Source: Pelagibius sp964472095 (GTDB lineage Bacteria; Pseudomonadota; Alphaproteobacteria; Kiloniellales; Kiloniellaceae). Taken from it: a stretch of DNA of 64,000 nucleotides. The position numbers were made by a program, and so were the translations under genes. The notes beneath the pieces were generated by a model. That model was not told the DNA's origin and did not search any database. It saw only the letters and a program-made list of their open reading frames with translations. The DNA is taken from contig CAYYIV010000005.1 of the NCBI GenBank assembly GCA_964472095.1, positions 62,001 to 126,000 on the forward strand. The letters run 5' to 3'. Shown one piece after another: positions 17,153 through 25,579 of this stretch. Position 1 is the stretch's first letter, and each line of letters starts with the position of its first letter.

Positions 17153-18523
17153 TCAGACGGCGGCGTTGCGCAGCTTCGCCTCAGGCACCGAGGCATGAGC
17201 CACCGCCGCCGCCTGGCCGATCTCCTCGATGGTCCAGGCGAGGTCGAGCAGCGCGTGCGACTGCGCCTCGCCGATCACCAGCTTCGCCTGGTTCATGAAC
17301 TTGGTCTCCAGCTGTTCGTTGGTGAGCGGCCGTTCGCGGCTGCCGATGGCGCGCTCGACCTGCTTCCTGAGGGTCGAGCCGTCCTTGAAGGTGACCTCGA
17401 TGGTGACCGAAGCTTCGTGGCAGGCGGGATCTGCCGTCGCCTTCACCCGATCGCGCAGGGCAACAATCTCGGCCATCTTCACCACCTCGTCGGTGAAGGC
17501 GGTCGGCGCGCCGTCGCCACGCAGCAGCGCGCAGGCAGCCGAGTGGTAAACGCTGAACTTGCCCTCCAGGCCAGTCTTCGGTGCGGTCTTGCCGGTCAGT
17601 TCCAGCACCAGCGGATGGGTGATCAGCTGCACCTTCTCGATCTCCGCCACCCGCGCACCGATCTCCGCGCGGATCTGCTGGCAGCCATCGATGGTCGGGT
17701 GGATGACGATGCCGCAGGCGAAGGGTTTGTAACTGTTGAGCGCAGCCTCCCAGCGGGAGCCGAGACCATCGAGGATCTCGTCGTAGTCCTGCTTGTCGGA
17801 CATCACCTTGGCGAAGCCGCGCGGCGCCTCGATGGCCTGCTCGGAGGAGTCGTAGCCGGCCTCGGCAAGAAAGGCGGACATGGCGCCGTTCTGTGCCGCC
17901 CGGCCGGGGTGGAAGGACTTTGTCATGGTGCCGAACATCTCGCGCAGGCCGGCCGACTGGGTCGCGGCGAGGCCGAGTGCCCAGCGCATCTTCTGCGCAT
18001 CGAGACCGATGGCACGGCCGACGGCGGCTGCTGCCCCGAACACGCCGGCGGTGCCGGTGATGTGCCAGCCGCGGTCGTAGTGGTCCGGATAGACCGCGTT
18101 ACCGATGCGGCATTCCACCTCCACGCCGACGATAAGGGCGGTCAGCAGGTCGCGGCCCGACAACGGGCGGATCTCCGCCAGCGCCATCAGGGCCGAAGCG
18201 ACCGGGCCGGCAGGATGGATGATGGTCTTCAGGTGGGTGTCGTCGTAATCCAGGACGTGGGAGGTGATGCCATTCAGGAGGGCGGCATGCAGTGCATCGA
18301 GCTTCTCCCCGCGTCCCAGTACCGTTGCCTTGCGCGGTCCCGAGAAGGGTTCCACCGCGGCCAGCGCACAATCCACCGTTTCGTGGCGCGCTCCGCCGAC
18401 GGCGCAGCCGACCCAGTTTACGAAGGTCCTGACGCCCTCTGTGCGCACCTCGGCGGGAATGGCGAGAGGCTCAAGGCCGACGATCCAGTCGGCCAGTTCT
18501 GCTGTCACTTTGGTCGCGGTCAT
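17153..18523 (-). CDS. MmgE/PrpD family protein 2
   Basis: 456 residues. Family segments: LDYDDTHLKTIIHPAGPVASAL, GTMTKSFHPGRAAQNGAMSA and KPFACGIVIHPTIDGC. It differs clearly from paralogues 1 and 3: the last segment is FACGIVIHP, where they have PSG-LTHP. That substitution in the active-site region suggests a different substrate. It lies 16 bases after the SDR gene and 61 bases before the isocitrate-dehydrogenase-like gene. Confidence 0.88.
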   Translation of the reverse strand: MTATKVTAELADWIVGLEPLAIPAEVRTEGVRTFVNWVGCAVGGARHETVDCALAAVEPFSGPRKATVLGRGEKLDALHAALLNGITSHVLDYDDTHLKTIIHPAGPVASALMALAEIRPLSGRDLLTALIVGVEVECRIGNAVYPDHYDRGWHITGTAGVFGAAAAVGRAIGLDAQKMRWALGLAATQSAGLREMFGTMTKSFHPGRAAQNGAMSAFLAEAGYDSSEQAIEAPRGFAKVMSDKQDYDEILDGLGSRWEAALNSYKPFACGIVIHPTIDGCQQIRAEIGARVAEIEKVQLITHPLVLELTGKTAPKTGLEGKFSVYHSAACALLRGDGAPTAFTDEVVKMAEIVALRDRVKATADPACHEASVTIEVTFKDGSTLRKQVERAIGSRERPLTNEQLETKFMNQAKLVIGEAQSHALLDLAWTIEEIGQAAAVAHASVPEAKLRNAAV

Positions 18524-18539
18524 TTCTTGGATCCTTATC

Positions 18540-19331
18540 TTATAGCAGGCCGCGGGCGATGCCGCCGTCTACATTCACCGCTTGTCCGGTCACGTAGCTG
18601 GCGCGCGGGCTGGCGAGCCACGCCACCATGACCGCCACCTCCTCTGGCCGGCCGAAGCGCTGCAAGGGGATATCGCGGGAGAACTCCTCCAGCACGCTTG
18701 CCTCGCTGCAGCCGCGTTCGGCCGCCATCTTGGCCGCGCGATTGGTCCACAGTGGCGTCAGGGTGCGTCCCGGCGCCACACAGTTCACGCGGATGCCGAA
18801 TTCGGCCAGCTCACCGGCCAGCGTCTTGGTGAGGCCTAGCAGCCCGGCCTTGTGGACGTTAGAGACCACCTGCTGCGCGTAAGGCATCTTGGAGGCCGCC
18901 GCGCCGAGGGTAACCACCGCCGGGCCGTCGCCCTGCTTCAGGGACTCCAGCAGGCCGCGGATGGCACGCACGGTGGAAAGCACGTTGAAGGTGTAGTTGC
19001 CGAGCCAATCCTCATCGCTGAGGTCGGCGAAGGCCGAGCGGATGCTGCCGCCGACGGCGGTCACCAGCACGTCGAGGCCCCGCCAGCGCGCCGCTACGGC
19101 AGCGGCCAGGACTTCGCCGGCACCGGGCTCGGTGACGTCGGCCACCAGGGTCGCCGGGCGGCGGCCGGTCGCCTGTTCGATCTCAGCCGCAGCCTTGTCG
19201 AGGTTCTCGGCGGAGCGCGAGGCGATGATCACCTCGGCGCCCTCTCGCACGAAGATCTCGGCGCTGGCCCGGCCGATGCCGTAGCTGCCCCCGACGATCA
19301 GCACGCGCCGGCGGTCAAACCCGAGATCCAT
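18540..19331 (-). CDS. SDR-family oxidoreductase with atypical catalytic site
   Basis: 263 residues with a classical-SDR layout: cofactor loop VGGSYGIG (about 13-20), a substituted NNAG motif (TAVGG) and the C-terminal VTGQAVNVDGGIARG. The catalytic YxxxK motif reads SNVHK: the Lys (about 161) is present but Ser (about 157) replaces the Tyr, and the upstream Ser is in LGAAAS. It may be a poor reductase, use another proton donor or have a different function. It overlaps the AbrB-like gene by 17 bases and precedes MmgE/PrpD 2. Confidence 0.88.
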   Translation of the reverse strand: MDLGFDRRRVLIVGGSYGIGRASAEIFVREGAEVIIASRSAENLDKAAAEIEQATGRRPATLVADVTEPGAGEVLAAAVAARWRGLDVLVTAVGGSIRSAFADLSDEDWLGNYTFNVLSTVRAIRGLLESLKQGDGPAVVTLGAAASKMPYAQQVVSNVHKAGLLGLTKTLAGELAEFGIRVNCVAPGRTLTPLWTNRAAKMAAERGCSEASVLEEFSRDIPLQRFGRPEEVAVMVAWLASPRASYVTGQAVNVDGGIARGLL

Positions 19332-20433
19332 GAAGCACTCCTGTCAGATAGGTGTAGAACCTGAACACCAGCAGCACCGTCGAGCAGACGATGGCGATGC
19401 GCATGATGTGGAAGGCCGTCACGATCTCCGCGTCGAGGTGCATGACCTTGGCGGTAATGACCATCTCCGTCACCGCCGCCGGGGCGAGCGACAGGAAGGA
19501 GGTCGTGATCGGCAGTCCGGTCGCCGCGGACATCACGAAGGAACCGCCGGCCGCCGCGACGATCATGAACAGCGAGACGACAAAGCCGGCCGCCGCGACG
19601 CGCGGCAGCGAGAGCAGCACTTCCCGCCTGAACTGGCAGCCCAGCCAGGTGCCGATGGCGACCTGCGCCAGGGTGATCAGAACCGGCGGCACGGTCAAGT
19701 TGAGCAGCCCCGAAGCACCGAGACCGAGGCCGACGAAGATCGGGCCGACAAGCCAGGGATTGGGCAGCGGCGTCGGCTTCAGCAGGCGTGCGACGATGTA
19801 GGCCAGCACCAGGCAGAACGCCAGCATCAGCAGGTCCTGCGCGGCACCGACGCCGTTGTCGGGCGCCGAGCCCGGGGCACCGAAGGTGATCACCAGCACC
19901 GGCACGATGGCGACCACGCTCGACACCCTGAGCGCATGCACGATGGCGACGGCGCTGGAGTCGCCGCCGTGCGCCTTGGCGACGATCGCCATGTCAGCGA
20001 CCCCACCGGCCGCCGTAGCGAAGAAGGCGGTTACCCGGTCGACCCCCGCCAGCGGCCGGAAGATCAGCGCTGCGATGAAGGTGAAGACGACCACGTAAAG
20101 CGTCGCCGCCAGCATGGCCGGCAGCAGGCTGGCCGTCGCCGCCAGGGTCGCCGGCGTGAAGCGCAGACCGACGGCAAGGCCGACCGACAACTGGCCGAGT
20201 TCGCGGCCCATCGGCAGGAAGGCAAGCTTGAGTCCGAAAGCCGAGCAGGCGCCGCAGAAAAAGAAGGGGCCGAGCATCCAAGGCAGCGGCACTGAAAGCC
20301 GGGAAGCGACATAGCCACCGACCAGGGCCAGTGCATAGGTGAGCAGGCAGCGCAGCCACCAAGTCGGATCCTTCCATCGCGGCCCGGCGGCCGAGACTAC
20401 CTGCGTCTTGTCCTCGGCTGCGCCCGCCGTCAT
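19315..20433 (-). CDS. AbrB-family membrane protein (putative transporter)
   Basis: 372 residues, nearly all hydrophobic, with about ten membrane segments in two internal halves, each containing a similar pattern (LPWMLGPFFFCGA in the first, NPWLVGPIFVGLG in the second). This duplicated layout is that of the AbrB-duplication (PF05145-like) proteins, often misnamed ammonia monooxygenase and of unproven function. It lies 23 bases downstream of MmgE/PrpD 3 and overlaps the SDR, so it may export or import an acid of the same pathway. Confidence 0.82.
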   Translation of the reverse strand: MTAGAAEDKTQVVSAAGPRWKDPTWWLRCLLTYALALVGGYVASRLSVPLPWMLGPFFFCGACSAFGLKLAFLPMGRELGQLSVGLAVGLRFTPATLAATASLLPAMLAATLYVVVFTFIAALIFRPLAGVDRVTAFFATAAGGVADMAIVAKAHGGDSSAVAIVHALRVSSVVAIVPVLVITFGAPGSAPDNGVGAAQDLLMLAFCLVLAYIVARLLKPTPLPNPWLVGPIFVGLGLGASGLLNLTVPPVLITLAQVAIGTWLGCQFRREVLLSLPRVAAAGFVVSLFMIVAAAGGSFVMSAATGLPITTSFLSLAPAAVTEMVITAKVMHLDAEIVTAFHIMRIAIVCSTVLLVFRFYTYLTGVLHGSRV

Positions 20434-20456
20434 GCCCGGGCTCCCATCCCTACCCC

Positions 20457-21899
20457 TCAGCCCTTGCTGAGGGCGCCGAGCAGACGGTCCAGCGAAGGCA
20501 GGGTTTCCAGGTCACTCACCATGGCCACCACGTCGTTCGCCTTGGTCTTGTCCCAGCCGGCGAACTCGGCACATTCGTGGAACTTGGCCGTCACCTCGCC
20601 GAAGCTCATGGGATTGGCCGGGCTGCCCTTGCCGAAGTCGGCGAGTCCGGCGACCTTACGCCCATCCTTCAGCTTGATGTCGATGTAGGTGGTCATCTTG
20701 TGATAGCCGGCGGCCTCGGCGCGCTCGTCGATCACGAAATCGACCTTCTCGATCATCGCCTTCACGTCGGCACGGTTGATCACTTCGTCGACGAACTCGT
20801 TGAGGCCCGCACGCCCTTCGATCAACAGGATCGCCATGCAGAACTCCATGGAGAACTTGCCTTGCAACTCGTTGGTCGGGCGGCGATGGATCAGCGCGTT
20901 CGGCATGTTGGAGTTGGTGCCGACATGCACGTGCTCGACGTCGGCCGCCTTGATGCCGTGCTCGCGGATCAGGCGCAGCATCTCGGTCATGCCGGGATGG
21001 GTGAGCGAGCCCGACGGATGCGGCTTGATGGAGATGCCGGGCGACTCGAAAGTCCAGGGTGCGCCGAGCTTGCCCGCGATCGCCTTGATGTCGTAGCCGC
21101 CGCCGGCGGCACTGAAGAAGCCGCGCGGCGCCTCCAGTATCTTGTCGGTCGCGGTCCAGCCGGAGGCGGCGAACTGCGCCGCCACCACGCCGCTCTCCGA
21201 GGAGCGTCCGGCGTGGAAGGGCTTAGTCATGGTGCCGAAGTTCTCGCGCAGGCCAGCCGACTGGCTGCCGGCAATCGAGAGCGCGCGCTCCAAGGTCTCA
21301 CGGTCGAGGCCCATGAGGCGGCCCGCCGCTGAAGCCGCGGCATAGGTACCGCAGGTCGCCGTTGCATGGAAGCCGGTCTGGTAGTGGCGGGGGGCGATCG
21401 CCTCGGCGATCTTGCACTCAACCTCGACGCCGATGTGATAGGCCAGCATGACGTCGGCACCGCAGGCGCCCTTGGCCTGGCCCATGGCCAGCGCCGCCGG
21501 CAGGGCCGGTGCGGTCGGATGAGTAAGCAGGCCGTAGACGCGGTCTTTGGCGACCGCCAGCTGGGTGTCGTCGTAGTCGTCGGCGTGGATGCCGACGCCG
21601 TTGGCGAAGGCAGCGAAACGCGGCGCCACCTTAAGGTCGGAGCCGATCACCGTCGCCGGGCCGGCGCCGAGGTTGAGCTCCGCAAGATGGCGGCGTACCA
21701 GCTCGCCCGACTTGGCGACCGAGCCCGAAAGTGCCAGGCCGAGCCCGTCGAGGATCGATTTCTTGCCGTTGTCGACCACAACCTGGGGCAGATCGCTCAA
21801 GCCGGCGCCCTCGACGAATTCGGCGACGTAGCGCGTCAGACCCTCGCCCTCCGCACCCGCCTTGCCTGCCGTCTTGGCCCCCGTGAGCACTGCCGTCAT
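20457..21899 (-). CDS. MmgE/PrpD family protein 3
   Basis: 480 residues from ATG 21899 (MTAVLTGAKTAG); upstream in-frame sequence is in the control region. Segments: HADDYDDTQ, LLTHPTAPALPAAL, GTMTKPFHAGRSSESGV and KPHPSGSLTHPGMTEM. It resembles paralogue 1 in its active-site strings more than paralogue 2. It is the first gene of the minus-strand operon and is divergent from tctC1. A TTGT-CA-ACA site (22056) lies about 160 bases upstream. Confidence 0.88.
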   Translation of the reverse strand: MTAVLTGAKTAGKAGAEGEGLTRYVAEFVEGAGLSDLPQVVVDNGKKSILDGLGLALSGSVAKSGELVRRHLAELNLGAGPATVIGSDLKVAPRFAAFANGVGIHADDYDDTQLAVAKDRVYGLLTHPTAPALPAALAMGQAKGACGADVMLAYHIGVEVECKIAEAIAPRHYQTGFHATATCGTYAAASAAGRLMGLDRETLERALSIAGSQSAGLRENFGTMTKPFHAGRSSESGVVAAQFAASGWTATDKILEAPRGFFSAAGGGYDIKAIAGKLGAPWTFESPGISIKPHPSGSLTHPGMTEMLRLIREHGIKAADVEHVHVGTNSNMPNALIHRRPTNELQGKFSMEFCMAILLIEGRAGLNEFVDEVINRADVKAMIEKVDFVIDERAEAAGYHKMTTYIDIKLKDGRKVAGLADFGKGSPANPMSFGEVTAKFHECAEFAGWDKTKANDVVAMVSDLETLPSLDRLLGALSKG

Positions 21900-22055
21900 A
21901 TCCGTTTCCTCGCCCTGATGAGTTGTCGCTGATTTTCCGGAGCGGAGCCCCGAGCTTGGCCCGGACATCCGCCACGGGCGCCCGTCTCGGGAAATGCCGG
22001 CCGGCGGCACCGTCACCCGCTTTCTGCCGACAGAGGTAAAAAACAATCCTGTCTA

Positions 22056-22065
22056 TTGTCAACAT
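22056..22065. promoter_or_regulatory. TTGT-CA-ACA operator candidate (MmgE/PrpD 3 side)
   Basis: TTGTCAACAT, near-perfect palindrome in an AT-rich patch, about 160 bases upstream of ATG 21899. Same architecture as the sites at 14793, 22237 and 28111. Confidence 0.5.
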
Positions 22066-22236
22066 TTATTGCTCGCGCGGACGGGAAGCAGCCCTCGGCG
22101 GAAGCAGACAAGTGGACACCGTCAGGATTTCAGCCGCCCAGAAGGAGCGAGGTCACACGTCAAAGTTTCAGCAGTTGCATAGCGTCGGCGCCCGCTTTTG
22201 CCGCGATCAGGGCCGCCCCGGCAAGATCCCGCATTA

Positions 22237-22246
22237 TTGTTGACAG
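22237..22246. promoter_or_regulatory. TTGT-TG-ACA operator candidate (tctC1 side)
   Basis: TTGTTGACAG, about 160 bases upstream of tctC1. It overlaps a TTGACA that could be a -35 element, a position suited to repression. Confidence 0.5.
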
Positions 22247-22405
22247 TTGACGGCAATCTTCATAGCGTCATGCCAATGGCCGCCCGGCGCAAGCGCCGAG
22301 AGCAACCGTCCGAAGGAGCAGGCGGCCGTTTGAAGTCTCGCACAGCGGCGCAAAGTCAGGCGGCCGCTGCGTTGTACTGCCTTAGGCATCCGGGAGGAAA
22401 AAGGA

Positions 22406-23407
22406 ATGGCTCACAAGTTTTCACGCCGCACTGCTTTGAAACTCGGCGCCGGCGGCATCGCCGTCGCCGCCATCGGCGCGCCCGCGGTTCTGCGCGCCCA
22501 GTCCGCTTACCCCGACCGCCCGATCAGCGTGGTCGTCCCCTTCGACACCGGCGGCTACAACGACCGCCTGGCCCGCGCCTTCGCCCCCTTCCTGCAGGAA
22601 ACCCTGGGGCAGCCGCTGGTCATTGTGAACCGTGGCGGCGCAGGCGCTCTGCTCGGCCACAGCTACTTCATGCAGCAGCCGGACGACGGCTACGCCATCC
22701 TCTGCACCTCGGCAGCGCCTTACCTGCCGCTGAACATCCTGACCCAGGATGCGCCCTTCAAGCTCGAAGACTTCCACATGATCAACCTGCCATCGCGCGA
22801 CTACACGCTGATGGCGACCTCGTCCGACAGCGACCTCAAGTCGATCGAGGAGGTGATCACGCGCCTGAAGGCCGATTCGGGGAGCCTGTCGATCGGCATC
22901 CAGCCGTCCTCTGCGGACTTGGTGAACATGATCCTCTTCGCCGACGCCAACGGTATCGATCGCGAAGGTCTGCGCCTGGTCACTTACGACGGCGGTGGAC
23001 CGACCCGCAATGCCGCCGCCGGTGGCGTGGTCGACATCGGCCTGGTCGGTGGCCAGGGCTTCCTGCCGCTGGCCGAGAAGATCACCCCGCTCCTGGTGTT
23101 CGACGACGGCCCGCGCGACGGCTGGTCTTGCCCGCTGGTGACCGAGGTGAACGGCGCCGACGCGCAGTTCGTTGCCGGCTCCCAGCGCGGCTGGGCGGTG
23201 CATGCCTCTTTCGTCGAGAAGCACGGCGACCGCTACCAGACCCTGCTGGGCGCCATCGAGAGCACCAGCAAGGACCCCAGGGTCATCGAGAGTCTGGAGG
23301 GACAGCAACTGGCGACTGATTGGCTCGGGCCGGACAGCTCCAACAGGGCGCTGGGCAACACCGCAAAGGTGATGGCCGCCCACATCGACCTGCTCAAAGG
23401 CACCTGA
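22406..23407 (+). CDS. tctC: Tripartite tricarboxylate transporter binding protein 1
   Basis: 333 residues. Twin-arginine signal FSRRTALKLGAGGIAVAA, with probable cleavage after VLRA. The mature Bug/TctC domain starts YPDRPISVVVPFDTGG, the family's ligand loop, and has GGGPTRNAAAGGVVDIGL in the second lobe. These proteins bind dicarboxylates or tricarboxylates in the periplasm and deliver them to TctAB. A strong ribosome site precedes the ATG. It leads a C-B-A operon, and the neighbouring enzymes suggest tartrate or a citrate-like acid. Confidence 0.92.
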   Translation: MAHKFSRRTALKLGAGGIAVAAIGAPAVLRAQSAYPDRPISVVVPFDTGGYNDRLARAFAPFLQETLGQPLVIVNRGGAGALLGHSYFMQQPDDGYAILCTSAAPYLPLNILTQDAPFKLEDFHMINLPSRDYTLMATSSDSDLKSIEEVITRLKADSGSLSIGIQPSSADLVNMILFADANGIDREGLRLVTYDGGGPTRNAAAGGVVDIGLVGGQGFLPLAEKITPLLVFDDGPRDGWSCPLVTEVNGADAQFVAGSQRGWAVHASFVEKHGDRYQTLLGAIESTSKDPRVIESLEGQQLATDWLGPDSSNRALGNTAKVMAAHIDLLKGT

Positions 23408-23525
23408 ACCTCGCGCCTCGAGGTATACTCGGCAGGCGCCGGCCCCGGCTGGCGCCTGCTGATTTTCAGGCCCTGGAAACCGGGCCAAGATGAGCAAACC
23501 GGGACGTTCATAGCGTGAGGCACGG

Positions 23526-24032
23526 ATGAAGGATCGCAAGACGCGCCGGGTGGTGGACTGGGGGCATCTGGCGCTGCTTCTGCTGATCTGCGGCGTGGTC
23601 ACCGCCTACCTGCTGGATGCGCGCGCCACTTCCCTCAGGATCAACAACCTTCTGCTGGTCGAACCGGCCGCGATCATCGCCCTGATCCTCGCCGCCGTGG
23701 TGCTGCCCCAGTGCTTCCGGCGCAAGCCGGAGGAAGGGGAAGGGGAAGCCGAAATCAAGGTGGAGGGTAAGGCCGAGGCAGCGGCACCCAAGGATAGCTG
23801 GCGCGACCTCGGCAAGATCGCCGCCTTGGCCAGCGCCTTCAGCGCCTTCGCGCTGTCGCTGGAGACTGTCGGCTTCGACGTCGCGACCTTCGTCTTCGTC
23901 GCCCTCGGCATCTACATCTGCGGCGAACGCAAGCTCTGGCTCATCGCCGTCTACAGCGCTGCCTTCACGGCCGCCATCGTCTACGGCTACCAGCTGCTGG
24001 TGCCCTATCCTTTCCCGCTGCGCGTGCTCTGA
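23526..24032 (+). CDS. tctB: Tripartite tricarboxylate transporter small membrane subunit 1
   Basis: 168 residues with about four membrane helices, the TctB topology. The central cytoplasmic loop (about residues 66-94) is unusually charged, with EEGEGEAEIKVEGKAEAA-like sequence. It lies 118 bases after tctC1 and eight bases before tctA1. TctB proteins are poorly conserved, so the call rests mainly on size, topology and position. Confidence 0.87.
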   Translation: MKDRKTRRVVDWGHLALLLLICGVVTAYLLDARATSLRINNLLLVEPAAIIALILAAVVLPQCFRRKPEEGEGEAEIKVEGKAEAAAPKDSWRDLGKIAALASAFSAFALSLETVGFDVATFVFVALGIYICGERKLWLIAVYSAAFTAAIVYGYQLLVPYPFPLRVL

Positions 24033-24040
24033 CGGCCGCG

Positions 24041-25567
24041 ATGCTCGATCTCACCGCCATCGGCGACGCGCTGTCGATCCTGTCGTCCTCCTACATTGCC
24101 TGGGTCTACCTGATCCCCGGCCTGCTCATCGGCCTGTTCTTCGGCGCCATGCCGGGCATCTCCATCACCATGGCGATGGCGATCTTCCTGCCGGTGACGC
24201 TCTACATGGACTTCCTGCCGGCGATCATTTTCCTTACCTCGATCTACACCGGCGCGGGTTTCGGCGGCTCCGTGCCCGCCGTGCTGATGAACATTCCCGG
24301 CACCTCCTCCGCCGTCGCCACCACCTTCGACGGCTATCCCATGGCGCGTCAGGGCCGCCACAACCAAGCCCTCGGCGTGGCGCTGGCCGCCTCCGTCATC
24401 GGCACGCTGTCCAGCTACGTGCTGCTGCTCTTCATCATCGCGCCGGTCTCCGCCGTGGTGCTGAAGATGGGGCCGCTGGAGATGTTCGCCATCGCGGTCT
24501 GGGGCATGCTGCTGCTGGGTTCGCTGGCAGGCAGTTCGCTATGGCGCGGCCTGCTGGCGGGCGTCTTCGGCGTGCTGCTCGGCACCGTCGGCATGAACAC
24601 CGCCGGCTACGTGCGCGGCACCATGGGCGTGCCCTGGCTGCTCGACGGCATCCCGACGATCCCGGCGATGATGGGCCTGCTGGCCGCCAGCCAGCTGCTG
24701 AACCTCATCAACACCCACTACCTCATCGAAGACGAAGCCGACCGCAAGATCAGCTTCGCCCGCATCCTCGAAGGCGTGAAGCTCGCACTGTCCTATCCCA
24801 CGATCATCTTCCGCGGCGCCACCATCGGTGTCATCGTCGGCTCCATTCCCGGTGTCGGTTCGTCGATCTCGAACCTGATTTCCTACGCCGAGACAAAGCG
24901 CAACGCGCCGGATGGCGATACCTTCGGCCAGGGCAACCCCAAGGGCGTGATCGCCGCCGAGGCCGCCAACTCCAGCTCCGAGGGCGGCGCCATGGCGACC
25001 ATGCTGGCGCTCGGCATTCCCGGCGGCGGCGCCACGGCGATCCTGCTGGCCGCCTTCGCCATGCACAACATCGTCGGCGGGCCCAGCTTCATCGCCAACA
25101 ATAAAGATGTGGTCTACGCGATCATCTTCTCGAACTTCGCCCAGGCGATCCTGCTGCTGTTCGTCGGCCTGGCCTTCGTCTACGCGGCCAGCGCCGTGGT
25201 GCGCGTGCCGCTGCGCTTCCTGATTCCCAGCGTGCTGGTGGTCTCCACCTTCGGCTCCTACGCCATCGAAGGCTCACTCGCCGGCCCGATCACCCTCGTC
25301 GTCTTCGCGATCGTCGGCTGGGCCATGGTGCGCTACCACTACCCCGTTGCCGCCGTCGTAGTCGGCCTGCTGCTGGGCAGCCTCCTGGAGGCGAACCTGC
25401 TGCGCACCTGGCAGATCAGCCGCGGCGACCTCGGCTACCTGCTGGAGCGCCCCGGCGCCGTCCTCATCTTTGCGCTGATGTTCCTCTCCATCGGGCTGAC
25501 CGCCTTCACCCGCTGGCGGCGCAAGCGGCTTACCGCCGCGCTGATTGCCGATGAGATCGGTTCCTGA
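24041..25567 (+). CDS. tctA: Tripartite tricarboxylate transporter large permease 1
   Basis: 508 residues, polytopic. Signature segments include LIGLFFGAMPGISITMAMAI near the N-terminus, MNIPGTSSAVATTFDGYPMARQG, and the repeat-like IPGVGSSISNLISY and LALGIPGGGATAILL. Together with TctB it forms a cation-coupled importer fed by TctC. It ends 12 bases from the convergent rhodanese gene. Confidence 0.95.
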   Translation: MLDLTAIGDALSILSSSYIAWVYLIPGLLIGLFFGAMPGISITMAMAIFLPVTLYMDFLPAIIFLTSIYTGAGFGGSVPAVLMNIPGTSSAVATTFDGYPMARQGRHNQALGVALAASVIGTLSSYVLLLFIIAPVSAVVLKMGPLEMFAIAVWGMLLLGSLAGSSLWRGLLAGVFGVLLGTVGMNTAGYVRGTMGVPWLLDGIPTIPAMMGLLAASQLLNLINTHYLIEDEADRKISFARILEGVKLALSYPTIIFRGATIGVIVGSIPGVGSSISNLISYAETKRNAPDGDTFGQGNPKGVIAAEAANSSSEGGAMATMLALGIPGGGATAILLAAFAMHNIVGGPSFIANNKDVVYAIIFSNFAQAILLLFVGLAFVYAASAVVRVPLRFLIPSVLVVSTFGSYAIEGSLAGPITLVVFAIVGWAMVRYHYPVAAVVVGLLLGSLLEANLLRTWQISRGDLGYLLERPGAVLIFALMFLSIGLTAFTRWRRKRLTAALIADEIGS

Positions 25568-25579
25568 CGGGTTACGCGG

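Larger units (their letters stand above)
21900..22405. promoter_or_regulatory. Divergent control region between MmgE/PrpD 3 and tctC1
   Basis: 506 bases without a credible gene. It is less GC-rich near 22040-22075 and 22225-22265. It contains two short palindromes (22056-22065 and 22237-22246), one near each presumed promoter. A TTGACA at 22240-22245 lies inside the second palindrome, but I see no convincing -10 box at normal spacing. The tctC1 ribosome site (GGGAGGAAAAAGG) closes the region. Confidence 0.6.

Noticed and set aside
22240..22268. Sigma-70 promoter for tctC1 starting at TTGACA (22240)
   Set aside because: At 17-base spacing the -10 position reads TAGCGT, a weak match; I keep the site only as an operator candidate.
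23526..24032. Possibility that tctB1 with its charged loop is a broken gene
   Set aside because: Frame, start, four membrane segments and spacing to tctC1 and tctA1 are intact; the acidic loop is only an insertion.
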